DNA of 21,413 bases from Azoarcus sp. GTDB lineage: Bacteria; Pseudomonadota; Gammaproteobacteria; Burkholderiales; Rhodocyclaceae. Shown here in pieces: positions 8,624-16,038 of the stretch. Within the stretch, counting starts at the first letter, position 1, and each line of letters opens with the position of its first letter. Location: positions 1-21,413 of the forward strand of contig JALNWS010000052.1 of the NCBI GenBank assembly GCA_023230755.1. Reading direction: 5' to 3'. The translations under genes were made by a program, and so were the position numbers. The notes beneath the pieces were generated by a model. It saw nothing but the letters and a program-made list of their open reading frames with translations, made no database searches and was not told the DNA's origin.

Positions 8624-9873
8624 TCACCTTTTTGATTGTCGCCGGCCTGCTGGTGGCCGGCGCCTTGCTCATGGTCGTGCCGCCACTGCTCGGCCGTGGT
8701 CGTGCAGTCTCAAGCGCGCCGGCGGTTGCGGATGCCGAACAGGCTGCAACCGCAATGCTGGTACTGCGTGAACAGCTTGCCGATCTTGATGCCGAACGTG
8801 CTGCAGGCGGAATCGATGACGCCGCGTATGCGCGTAGCAGGGATGAACTCGAACGTCGTGCGCTGGATGAGGGCAAGGTCATGGCGCCCGGCGGGAGTGT
8901 CCGTCCTGCCCGTGGATGGGCCGTGCTGGTGGGGCTTGGTGTACCGGTGATGGCTGCGCTGATCTATCTGGGGGTCGGTACGCCGGATGCGCTCGACCCG
9001 CAGAAGCTTGCGCGCCAGCAGACGTTCTCGCCCACGCAGATCAGGGAGATGGTCGGCACGCTCGAGGCCCGCCTGGCGAAGGAGCCGGACAACGTCGAAG
9101 GCTGGGCGATGCTCGCGCGCTCCTGGCTGGTGCTGGAGGACTATCCTGAGGCGGCCAAGGCCTATGCACGGCTTGCCGAGCTGATTCCGGACAATGCCGA
9201 CGTGGTTGCAGACTGGGCCGATGTGGTGGCGACCAAGAACGGCAGCATTGTCGGTGAAGCCGAAGCACTGGTCGCGCGTGCGCTGGAGATCGATCCCAAT
9301 CACGTCAAGTCACTTGCGCTTGCCGGTACCGCAGCCTATCAGCGAGGCGACTATGCAGCGGCTGCAGGGCTGTGGGAACGCATACTGGCGCGGGTACCAC
9401 CCGGGCAGGAGGTTGAGGGGCAACTGCGTGCCAGCATCAACGACGCCCGCGGCAAGGCGGGCCTGCCGGCGTTGGCGGCTGCGCCTGCGCAGCAGATGCC
9501 GCCGCCGGTTGCCAGCGGTGGGAACGCGGTGGATGGCGGGCTGAAGATTGCCGGTCGCCTCGATGTTGCCCCTGCGTTGCGCGAGCAGTTGCTGGCCGAC
9601 GACACCGTATTCGTTTTCGTGCGTGGTGGCGCAGGCGGGCCTCCGATTGCCGCACTCCGCTTCAAGGGCAGCGAACTGCCGCTCGATTTCACCTTCGACG
9701 GCGTTCCCCGGATGTCGGGCAACGCCCCGCTGCCGGAAAAACTGGCCCTCGCGGTACGGGTGTCGAAATCGGGTGGGGTGATGGCAAAAACTGGCGATCT
9801 CGAAGGACGGGTCGATGGACTGGCGGCCGACGCCAGCGGTGTGGCGCTGACGATCGAGACGGTGCACGAATAA
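8620..9873 (+). CDS. ccmI: Apocytochrome c chaperone CcmI (CycH), TPR protein
   Basis: CcmI captures the C-terminal part of apocytochrome c and delivers it to the CcmF/CcmH ligation complex. The protein has 417 residues with two membrane helices, at about 3-21 and 99-119. Between them is a cytoplasmic loop with a charged, coiled-coil-like segment (VLREQLADLDAERAAGGID). The periplasmic part has TPR repeats at about 145-270 (GWAMLARSWLVLEDYPEAAKAY; YQRGDYAAAAGLWERIL). It ends with the beta-rich domain found at the C-terminus of long CcmI proteins (about 307-417). The start is a GTG overlapping the ccmH stop. It is the last gene of the ccm operon and converges on alr. Confidence 0.92.
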   Translation: MITFLIVAGLLVAGALLMVVPPLLGRGRAVSSAPAVADAEQAATAMLVLREQLADLDAERAAGGIDDAAYARSRDELERRALDEGKVMAPGGSVRPARGWAVLVGLGVPVMAALIYLGVGTPDALDPQKLARQQTFSPTQIREMVGTLEARLAKEPDNVEGWAMLARSWLVLEDYPEAAKAYARLAELIPDNADVVADWADVVATKNGSIVGEAEALVARALEIDPNHVKSLALAGTAAYQRGDYAAAAGLWERILARVPPGQEVEGQLRASINDARGKAGLPALAAAPAQQMPPPVASGGNAVDGGLKIAGRLDVAPALREQLLADDTVFVFVRGGAGGPPIAALRFKGSELPLDFTFDGVPRMSGNAPLPEKLALAVRVSKSGGVMAKTGDLEGRVDGLAADASGVALTIETVHE

Positions 9874-9876
9874 GCC

Positions 9877-9915
9877 GGAGGGGGGGCACGGACCTCGGTC
9901 CGGGGCCCCGCCTTC
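9877..9915 (+). terminator. Candidate terminator hairpin after ccmI
   Basis: A GC-rich hairpin fills the 50-base gap between convergent ccmI and alr. The inner stem is CGGAC (9889-9893) with GTCCG (9898-9902) around a CTCG loop. It is extended by a G-run at 9883-9887 pairing with GCCCC at 9905-9909 and by further pairs outward. The following tail (TTCTTG) is only weakly T-rich, so efficiency is uncertain. It could serve either direction. Confidence 0.45.
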
Positions 9916-9923
9916 TTGAGCAC

Positions 9924-10985
9924 TTAGCCGAGATATTCGAAGCGAACCCGCTTCACATTGCACAGCAGTTCGTACGAGATCGTGCCCACGCCGGTGGCGA
10001 TACGATTGACCGACACCTGACGACCCCAGAGCTCGACGCGGCTGCCAATGCCGCAACCGGGCAGACCGGTCAGATCCACGGTAAGCATGTCCATCGACAC
10101 CCGGCCGATCAGGCGGGTGAGGCTTCCATCCACCGCGACCGGCGTACCTTCGGGTGCGCTGCGCGGGTAGCCATCGGCGTAGCCCATGGCCACGAGGCCG
10201 ACACGCGTCGGTGCTTTGGCGACGAAGCGCCCGCCGTAGCCCAGCGGCGCACCGGCGGGAATTTCACGCACCGCAATGATCTGGCTCTCCAGCGTCATGA
10301 CCGGGCGCAGCCCGTGGTTGTCCTCCGGCATCGGATCAGCGCCATAGAGCAGGATGCCGGGGCGGCCCCAGTCACGGTACGCGGCCGGCCATCCGAGGAT
10401 GGCACTGGAGTTGGCCAGGCTGCGCAGGCCGGGCAGATCACGGGTGCCGGCGTCGAAAGCGGCGATCTGCTCCGCCGTCGTGGTCGCATCGGGCTCGTCC
10501 GCCCGCGCGAAGTGGGTGATCAGCGAGATGTCGGAAACCTTGCCGGTGTCGTGCAGGCGTTGCCAGGCCGTGCGCACCATGTCGGGCAGGAAGCCGGCGC
10601 GATTCATGCCCGAATTGACCTTGAGCCACACATGCAAGGGCGCAGCCAGTTGTCGGCCCTTGATCATCTCGATCTGCAATTCGTGGTGTACGACCATCCA
10701 CAGTTCGTGGCGCACGACCTCATCGAGTTCGTCGGCGTCGAATACGCCTTCGAGGAGCAGGATCGGCTGGGTAATGCCGGCGGCGCGCAGTTGCAGGGCT
10801 TCGTCCACAAAGGCGACGGCGAAACCGTCTGCCTCGGCTGCCAGCGCCTGCGCGCACTCGACCGCGCCATGACCATAGGCATTGGCCTTGACCACGGCAA
10901 ACGCTCGCCCGCCATGTCGAGCTCGCGCAAGCCGGTAGTTGTGACGAAGGGCTTCGAGGTCAATCAGGGCACGGGCGGGACGCAT
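9924..10985 (-). CDS. alr: Alanine racemase (PLP-dependent)
   Basis: This cytoplasmic enzyme interconverts L- and D-alanine for peptidoglycan synthesis. The protein has 353 residues, normal for the shorter proteobacterial Alr/DadX. The N-terminal TIM barrel carries the PLP-lysine K33 in AVVKANAYGHG. The catalytic tyrosine is Y250 in LGYGGRF, and the C-terminal beta domain has GRVSMDMLTVDL. Other family marks are VWLKVNSGMNRAGF and GRPGILLYGADP. The start at ATG 10985 matches the usual short N-terminus (MRPARALIDLEAL). It is a single gene, convergent with ccmI and divergent from the halogenase-like gene. Whether it is the housekeeping or the catabolic paralogue cannot be told here; no dadA is adjacent. 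Confidence 0.96.
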   Translation of the reverse strand: MRPARALIDLEALRHNYRLARARHGGRAFAVVKANAYGHGAVECAQALAAEADGFAVAFVDEALQLRAAGITQPILLLEGVFDADELDEVVRHELWMVVHHELQIEMIKGRQLAAPLHVWLKVNSGMNRAGFLPDMVRTAWQRLHDTGKVSDISLITHFARADEPDATTTAEQIAAFDAGTRDLPGLRSLANSSAILGWPAAYRDWGRPGILLYGADPMPEDNHGLRPVMTLESQIIAVREIPAGAPLGYGGRFVAKAPTRVGLVAMGYADGYPRSAPEGTPVAVDGSLTRLIGRVSMDMLTVDLTGLPGCGIGSRVELWGRQVSVNRIATGVGTISYELLCNVKRVRFEYLG

Positions 10986-11233
10986 GGACGGCGGGAATCA
11001 GGTAAAAACGAAATGGTGCGCCATATCGGGGGGGACTGCAATCCACGTGCTGTGGTCCGCTCAGTGGGCTATGCGGATGTAGTGATCTCCGTGCTGCTCA
11101 CCGCTGTCCGTTTGAGCTGGCGCAATTCCGCTGATGGTACGGCTACGGTATAGTCCGCAGCTTGAAGCAAGTGCGCCGATCGTCCCTGAAACCGCACGGT
11201 GCTCGCAACTCTGTTCCAGATGGTGATTCTGTC
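10986..11233. promoter_or_regulatory. Divergent promoter region between alr and the pigment operon
   Basis: This is 248 bases between divergent starts, so it should hold promoters for both directions. On the plus strand a good -10-like TATAGT lies at 11149-11154. It predicts a transcript start near 11161 and a leader of about 70 bases before GTG 11234. The -35 is poor: TTGAGC at 11112-11117 is too far away. On the minus strand I see no convincing promoter for alr, and I found no clear operator palindrome. Confidence 0.35.
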
Positions 11234-12568
11234 GTGAATACAAATGAACTTCCGTCCTCCGACCTGGCGTGTGATGTGCTCGTCATCGGCGGCGGGCCGG
11301 CGGGCTCGACCGCGGCCGCACTGCTGGCCGAAAAAGGGCATCGCGTCACCGTTCTCGAGAAGGCGCACCACCCACGCTTCCATATCGGCGAGTCCCTGCT
11401 CCCGGCCAACCTGCCCCTGTTCGAGAGGCTGGGCGTGGCCGACGAGATGCGCGCGATCGGGATCCGGAAGTATTCGGCCGAGTTCGTATCGCCGCAGCAT
11501 GCCGCGCAGCAACGCTACAATTTTGGCGAGGCGTGGGACAAATCGATGCCCTATGCCTATCAGGTGCGTCGCGCCGAGTTCGACCACATCCTGATTCGCA
11601 ATGCGGTGCGCAAGGGCGCCGAGGTGATCGAGGGCTGTCGGGTGAAGGACGTCATCTTTCACGCCGATGGGGCTACTGTCAGGGCCGAGCATGATGACGG
11701 CCGGCGCGAGACCTGGGCGGCGCGCTTCGTTGTCGATGCCTCCGGTCGCGACACCTTCATCGCCAATCGCATGGGGGCCAAGCATCGCAACCCGCAGCAC
11801 AACAGTTCTGCAATGTACGCGCACTTTGCCAACGTCCCGCGCCACGACGGAGACGCCGCAGGCAACATCTCCATCTACTGGTTCGAACACGGCTGGTTCT
11901 GGGTGATTCCGCTGGCCGACGGGGCAACCAGCATCGGTGCGGTGACCTGGCCCTATTACATGAAGCAGCGCGCGGGTCGATCGCTGGACGATTTCCTGGC
12001 CGACACCATCGCACTCTCGCCGGCCCTGGCCGAGCGGCTTGTGGGCGCGAGCCGGATCTCGCCGGTGGAGGCGACCGGCAATTTCTCCTACACCACCGAT
12101 CACACGCATGGCCCGCACTACATCCTGCTCGGCGATGCCTACGCCTTCATCGACCCGGTTTTTTCCTCGGGGGTAATGCTGGCCATGCAGAGCGCCTTCT
12201 TCGGTGCCGACGCGGTCGACACCTGCCTGCGCCAACCCGGGCGCACCAAGGCGGCCATGGCGCGTTTCGACAAGCTCGTCCGCCACGGGCCGAAGGCCTT
12301 CTCGTGGTTCATTTATCGCATGACCAGCCCGACCATGCGCGATCTGTTCATGGGGCCGCGTAACCTGCTGCGCATGAAAGAAGCGCTGCTCTCGCTGCTG
12401 GCGGGCGATATCTACGGCAAAACGCCAATCTGGCCCTCGCTGCTGGCGTTCAAGACGATCTATTACCTGTCGGCCCTGCGCCACCTGCCGCGGACGCTGG
12501 CTGCACGGCGCAAGCGCAAATGCGACATCCTGCCGGTGGATGACGGTGAGATGGCGGTGCGCGGATGA
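11234..12568 (+). CDS. Flavin-dependent halogenase-like FAD oxidoreductase
   Basis: This FAD-dependent protein of the tryptophan/phenol halogenase superfamily may halogenate the aryl group of the polyene or its carrier-bound precursor. From GTG 11234 it has 444 residues. The Rossmann FAD site is VIGGGPAGS (GGGPAG at 19-24). HIGESLLPAN follows, then K79 in RKYSAEF, at the place of the catalytic lysine of halogenases. GWFWVIP at 220-226 fits the halogenase signature GWxWxIP, and FIDPVFSSG at 305-313 fits FxxPxxSxG. The frame opens earlier, at TTG 11162, but the -10 at 11149 would leave almost no leader, and GTG 11234 gives the usual short lead-in to the Rossmann strand. It overlaps the chorismatase gene by ATGA. 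Xanthomonadin loci carry a similar gene, in keeping with brominated pigments. A non-halogenating flavin oxidoreductase remains possible; a flavin reductase is not seen nearby. Confidence 0.82.
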   Translation: MNTNELPSSDLACDVLVIGGGPAGSTAAALLAEKGHRVTVLEKAHHPRFHIGESLLPANLPLFERLGVADEMRAIGIRKYSAEFVSPQHAAQQRYNFGEAWDKSMPYAYQVRRAEFDHILIRNAVRKGAEVIEGCRVKDVIFHADGATVRAEHDDGRRETWAARFVVDASGRDTFIANRMGAKHRNPQHNSSAMYAHFANVPRHDGDAAGNISIYWFEHGWFWVIPLADGATSIGAVTWPYYMKQRAGRSLDDFLADTIALSPALAERLVGASRISPVEATGNFSYTTDHTHGPHYILLGDAYAFIDPVFSSGVMLAMQSAFFGADAVDTCLRQPGRTKAAMARFDKLVRHGPKAFSWFIYRMTSPTMRDLFMGPRNLLRMKEALLSLLAGDIYGKTPIWPSLLAFKTIYYLSALRHLPRTLAARRKRKCDILPVDDGEMAVRG

Positions 12569-13599
12569 GCGGCGGTTCGAAGTTGCAGCTGTTGTCGCCG
12601 CTGGATGTCGATGCACCGCTACCGCCCGGCATTGACCCCGCACGCATTTTTGGCGAGATCCGCTTCGGTGAGGACTGTGCGCGCAGCGAAGCGTTTCCGT
12701 GTCTGCGAGTCTGCTCGCCCACCCTTGTTCCGGCGAATCCGTGGCGGGCAGTATGGCTGTCCGATCATGCCCTCGTCGCCGGCCGGCATGGACAGGTGGT
12801 CTATCGCCACGACGACGATCTGATGTTCGGCGTGATCTCCGTCGATGAGTCGGCATTCGTTGATACGCCATCGGTGAGTGCCTTGCAGCAGGCCGCGGAG
12901 TTCGCCTATCGTGAGGTCTTTGCCGCGTTGGCGCATGCCGCGTTCCCGGGTTTGCTGCGGGTGTGGAATTACCTGCCGAGGATCAACGGGATCGAGAACG
13001 GCGTCGAGCGCTATCGCAAGTTCAACATCGGCAGGCAGGATGCCTTTTCCGCCTGCGGACGCGCGCTGACCGGGCGGGTGCCTGCGGCCAGCGCGCTCGG
13101 GGTGCGTCACGGTGCGCTCGAGATCGGGTTCTTTGCCGTGCGGCGCGTCCCGCACGCGGTGGAGAATCCGCGTCAGGTCAGCGCCTATCATTACCCGGAG
13201 GTCTACGGGCCGCGCAGTCCGACCTTCTCGCGCGCGGCGGTGAGCAGCAGCACGGTGCAGGATGTGCTGTTCATTTCCGGTACCGCGAGTATCGTCGGTC
13301 ATCAGACTCTCCATCAGGAGGACGTTGCGGCACAGACACGCGAGACGCTGGTGAACATCGATACCGTGCTGGCCGAGGCCGCGCGGGTCGCCCCGCTGCT
13401 GAGCCCGGCGCGCGAGGACCTGGTGTGCCTGGGTTACGTGCGCGACCCTGCGGACCTGGAGACCATTCGTGCCGAAGTGCGGCGCGTGATCGTTGATGAA
13501 GCACAGGTGTGCTACGTTCAGGCCGATGTCTGTCGCTCCGATCTGCTGGTCGAAATCGAAGCCAGCGGCGGGCATCCGACTCAAGGAATTCGTACATGA
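12565..13599 (+). CDS. xanB2: Chorismatase, XanB2/FkbO/Hyg5 family (hydroxybenzoate former)
   Basis: This enzyme should convert chorismate to a hydroxybenzoate plus pyruvate. XanB2 and Hyg5 types make 3-hydroxybenzoate (XanB2 also 4-hydroxybenzoate), while FkbO makes a dihydroxycyclohexadiene carboxylate. The protein has 344 residues, the family's normal size, with two RidA/YjgF-like halves. The core signature begins at R132 (RVWNYLPRING), with ERYRKFNIGR after it. FISGTASIVGHQTLHQED opens the C-terminal half, and the chain ends with CRSDLLVEIE, where E330 and E332 sit in the conserved acidic motif. The subtype residues that separate 3-hydroxybenzoate formers from hydrolases cannot be settled by eye. 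Its place beside aryl polyene genes argues for a polyketide starter-unit supplier. It overlaps both neighbours by ATGA. Confidence 0.88.
   Translation: MSGGSKLQLLSPLDVDAPLPPGIDPARIFGEIRFGEDCARSEAFPCLRVCSPTLVPANPWRAVWLSDHALVAGRHGQVVYRHDDDLMFGVISVDESAFVDTPSVSALQQAAEFAYREVFAALAHAAFPGLLRVWNYLPRINGIENGVERYRKFNIGRQDAFSACGRALTGRVPAASALGVRHGALEIGFFAVRRVPHAVENPRQVSAYHYPEVYGPRSPTFSRAAVSSSTVQDVLFISGTASIVGHQTLHQEDVAAQTRETLVNIDTVLAEAARVAPLLSPAREDLVCLGYVRDPADLETIRAEVRRVIVDEAQVCYVQADVCRSDLLVEIEASGGHPTQGIRT
13583..13587 (+). promoter_or_regulatory. Shine-Dalgarno fixing the MipA-like start
   Basis: AAGGA lies eight bases before the ATG at 13596 and favours it over the upstream in-frame opening at 13509. The ATG is followed at once by a clear signal peptide. 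Confidence 0.6.
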
Positions 13600-14438
13600 A
13601 GCTCATCCCGTTTTCATCGTTTGCGCTCGCGGCCCTGCTTGCCGTGGGGGGCGTGCTGCCTGCCCACGCCGGCGAGGAGAAACCGCTGTGGGAACTGGGG
13701 CTGGGCGTGGGCGCGGTGTCTTTCCCCGACTACCGGGGCTCGGACCGGCAGCGGGTGCACGGACTTGCGGTGCCGTATTTCGTGTACCGGGGCGAGTTCT
13801 TCAAGGCCGACCGTGACGGCATTCGCAGCATTTTCTTCGATAGCGACCGGGTGCAGCTCAATCTCAGTCTGTCGGCCTCGCTGCCGGTGGACAGCGACGG
13901 CAACAGTGCCCGTCGCGGCATGCCCGACCTCAAACCGACGGTGGAGATCGGGCCCTCGCTCGAGTTCAACCTGTGGCGCTCCGATTCACACAACGCGCGG
14001 GTCGACCTGCGTCTGCCAGTGCGTGCCGCCTATACGGTCAAGGGTTCGGTCACGCATGTCGGGGTGACGTTTTCCCCCTTCATCAACCTCGACATCGACC
14101 CCTTCGGCAACTCGGGCTGGAATCTCGGCGTGATGGCAGGACCGATCTACGCCAACGCCCGTCAGCACCGCTATTTCTATGACGTGAAGCCGGAGTTTGC
14201 GCTGTCCGACCGGCCGGCTTACGAGGCCTCGGGCGGGTACTCCGGCGCCCAGTTCATCACTGCGCTGTCGAAGCGTTTCGACCGTTTCTGGGTGGGCAGT
14301 TTCCTCCGCTACGATACCCTGCGCGGCGCCGCTTTTGCCGACAGTCCCCTGGTCCAGCGCGATCACTCCTGGGCTGCCGGGGTGGCCATTGCATGGGTGC
14401 TCGGCGAATCCTCGCGAACAGTCGTGGTGGAAGACTGA
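13596..14438 (+). CDS. MipA/OmpV-family outer membrane protein
   Basis: This is a predicted outer membrane beta-barrel. The protein has 280 residues from ATG 13596. A clear signal peptide (FALAALLAVGGVLPAHA) ends in AHA, with cleavage after residue 25. The mature part starts LWELGLGVGAVSFPDYRGSD, a typical MipA/OmpV opening. It continues with alternating strands and aromatic girdles, YRGEFFKADRDGIRSIFFD, and a terminal strand (SWAAGVAIAWVLGESSRTVVVED). In E. coli MipA is a scaffold for MltA and a penicillin-binding protein, but many homologues have no known role. Here the gene is ATGA-coupled to the chorismatase, so a part in pigment placement or envelope adaptation is inferred only from context. 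Confidence 0.82.
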   Translation: MKLIPFSSFALAALLAVGGVLPAHAGEEKPLWELGLGVGAVSFPDYRGSDRQRVHGLAVPYFVYRGEFFKADRDGIRSIFFDSDRVQLNLSLSASLPVDSDGNSARRGMPDLKPTVEIGPSLEFNLWRSDSHNARVDLRLPVRAAYTVKGSVTHVGVTFSPFINLDIDPFGNSGWNLGVMAGPIYANARQHRYFYDVKPEFALSDRPAYEASGGYSGAQFITALSKRFDRFWVGSFLRYDTLRGAAFADSPLVQRDHSWAAGVAIAWVLGESSRTVVVED

Positions 14439-14446
14439 GCCACGCT

Positions 14447-15250
14447 GTGAGCGCATCGAGCCCCCGCCGTCTTCCTGCCGTCTATGAGTACTTCTGTCTC
14501 TATTTCGGGCTGTTTGCGCTTGGCGTGCTGTGTCTGGGGTGGTCGCTGCTTGCCGCCATCCTGCATCCGTTCATGCCCGGCGGGGCGGCGCGCAGGCTGG
14601 GGCGGCGGGCGATCACCTGCGTGTTCCGCATCTACCTCTTCGTGCTTGGCGCGCTCGGTGCCTGCCGCTTCGACATCAGCGAACTGGATGCGCTGAAGGA
14701 TCAGGGACCGCTGATTCTGGCGCCGAACCACCCCTGCCTGCTCGATGCGGTGATGGTGATCGCGCGCCTGCCCAACGTGGCCTGCATCATGAAGGCCTCG
14801 CTGATGAAAAATGTCTTTCTCGGCGGCGGTGCGCGGCTTGCGCGCTACATTCCGAACGGGCGCCCCCTGCAGATGGTGTATGCCGCCTGCGAGGCGCTGG
14901 GCGAGGGCAGTCAGCTGCTGATGTTCCCCGAGGGGACACGCACGGTGCGTGCGCCGGTCAACGAGATCACGCCCAGCGTGGCCCTGATCGCTCGCCGTGC
15001 AAAGGTGCCGGTGCAGACCATCATCATCGAGACCGACTCAGCCTATCTGTCCAAGGGCTGGCCGCTGTTCCGGCGTCCACCGATGCCGATCCACTACCGG
15101 GTGCGGCTGGGGCGCCGTTTCGAGCCGCCCGCCAACGCCACCATGTTCTGCCGCGAGCTCGAAACATACTTCGCGGACGAGCTTTCCCGCGCACGGTTCG
15201 TGCCGCCGCAGTTCGCCGGTGAGCGCGCAGACGCGACACAACCCCTTTGA
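14447..15250 (+). CDS. PlsC-like 1-acyl-glycerophosphate-type acyltransferase
   Basis: This membrane-associated acyltransferase of the lysophospholipid acyltransferase family would move an acyl group, perhaps the polyene, onto a lipid or glycerol-type acceptor. From GTG 14447 it has 267 residues. An N-terminal hydrophobic region (FCLYFGLFALGVLCLGWSLLAAIL) is followed by motif I NHPCLLD (HX4D, H95 and D100), a motif-II-like segment and motif III FPEGTR at 160-165. The GTG sits eight bases after the MipA-like stop; an ATG at 14393 would overlap that gene by 46 bases and add 18 basic residues. Aryl polyene clusters regularly include such acyltransferases (XanK-like in Xanthomonas, as I recall), which supports a lipid-anchoring role. 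The true substrate is unknown. Confidence 0.84.
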   Translation: MSASSPRRLPAVYEYFCLYFGLFALGVLCLGWSLLAAILHPFMPGGAARRLGRRAITCVFRIYLFVLGALGACRFDISELDALKDQGPLILAPNHPCLLDAVMVIARLPNVACIMKASLMKNVFLGGGARLARYIPNGRPLQMVYAACEALGEGSQLLMFPEGTRTVRAPVNEITPSVALIARRAKVPVQTIIIETDSAYLSKGWPLFRRPPMPIHYRVRLGRRFEPPANATMFCRELETYFADELSRARFVPPQFAGERADATQPL

Positions 15251-15263
15251 TCCTGCCCCGCCC

Positions 15264-16019
15264 ATGACGTCTTCCGCCACCCATGCGGTGCTGATTCCCA
15301 GCTACAACCCCGGCCCCAAGGTGTTCGATACCGTGCGTGCAGCACGCGCACAGTGGGCGCCAGTATGGGTGGTCGTGGACGGCAGCACCGATGGCACCGG
15401 CGCAGAGCTGCAGGCGATGGCGGCGGAGGACGCGGGGCTGAAGGTGTTCGTGCTGCCGGAAAACCGGGGCAAGGGTGCCGCGGTGCTGCACGGACTCGAT
15501 GAAGCGGCCAGGCAGGGCATCACGCATGTCCTGACCATGGACTCCGACGGCCAGCATCCCGCAGCGCTCATTCCGCGCTTCATGGCTGCGTCCGCTGATT
15601 CGCCCGAATGCATGATCCTCGGGCGCCCCGTGTTCGATGCCAGTGCGCCCCTGTTGCGGGTGCGCGGACGCAAGGTGTCCAACGCCTGGGCCAATTTGGA
15701 AACCCTGTGGATGGGCATCGGCGATTCGCTCTACGGCTTTCGTGTCTATCCGGTGACGCCGTTGCGCGCGCTGATGCAGGGCCAGCGCTGGATGCGACGC
15801 TTCGATTTCGACCCCGAGGCCGTCGTGCGACTGGCCTGGCGCGGCGTTAAACCGATCAACATCGATGCGCCGGTGAAGTATTTCAACGCCGACGAGGGCG
15901 GGGTGTCGCACTTCAATTATCTGCGCGACAACGTCTTGCTGACCTGGATGCACAGCCGGCTGCTGCTTGGTTTCGTGCTCCGGCTTCCGCTGTTGCTGTG
16001 GCGTCGCTTGCGCGCCTGA
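15264..16019 (+). CDS. Family 2 glycosyltransferase
   Basis: This is a GT-A fold glycosyltransferase related to dolichol/polyprenyl-phosphate sugar synthases. The protein has 251 residues from ATG 15264. It opens HAVLIPSYNPG, continues VVVDGSTDGT (nucleotide-binding acid), and has the metal-binding DXD in TMDSDGQHP (D93, D95). A later segment, SLYGFRVYP, and an acidic-rich RRFDFDPE lie near the acceptor site. The C-terminus ends in a hydrophobic, arginine-flanked stretch (LLLGFVLRLPLLLWRRLRA) that probably touches the membrane. It begins 13 bases after the acyltransferase stop and is the last gene of the plus-strand pigment run. GT2 genes recur in aryl polyene loci and probably glycosylate the lipid-linked pigment. 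The earlier open frame from 14997 runs antisense-free over the acyltransferase and was rejected. Confidence 0.85.
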   Translation: MTSSATHAVLIPSYNPGPKVFDTVRAARAQWAPVWVVVDGSTDGTGAELQAMAAEDAGLKVFVLPENRGKGAAVLHGLDEAARQGITHVLTMDSDGQHPAALIPRFMAASADSPECMILGRPVFDASAPLLRVRGRKVSNAWANLETLWMGIGDSLYGFRVYPVTPLRALMQGQRWMRRFDFDPEAVVRLAWRGVKPINIDAPVKYFNADEGGVSHFNYLRDNVLLTWMHSRLLLGFVLRLPLLLWRRLRA

Positions 16020-16038
16020 GTCGCGTCTGGCTTACGCC

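Noticed and set aside
11069..12871. A 600-codon open frame on the minus strand, opposite the halogenase-like and chorismatase genes
   Set aside because: It mirrors genes with clear motifs, crosses their boundaries, is rich in Arg/His/Gln as GC-rich shadow frames are, and resembles no family.
12565..13599. Reading the chorismatase as a pteridine-dependent dioxygenase
   Set aside because: That is an old annotation of the XanB2/FkbO family; the RVWNY, ERYRKFNIGR and terminal CRSDLLVEIE motifs are those of chorismatases.
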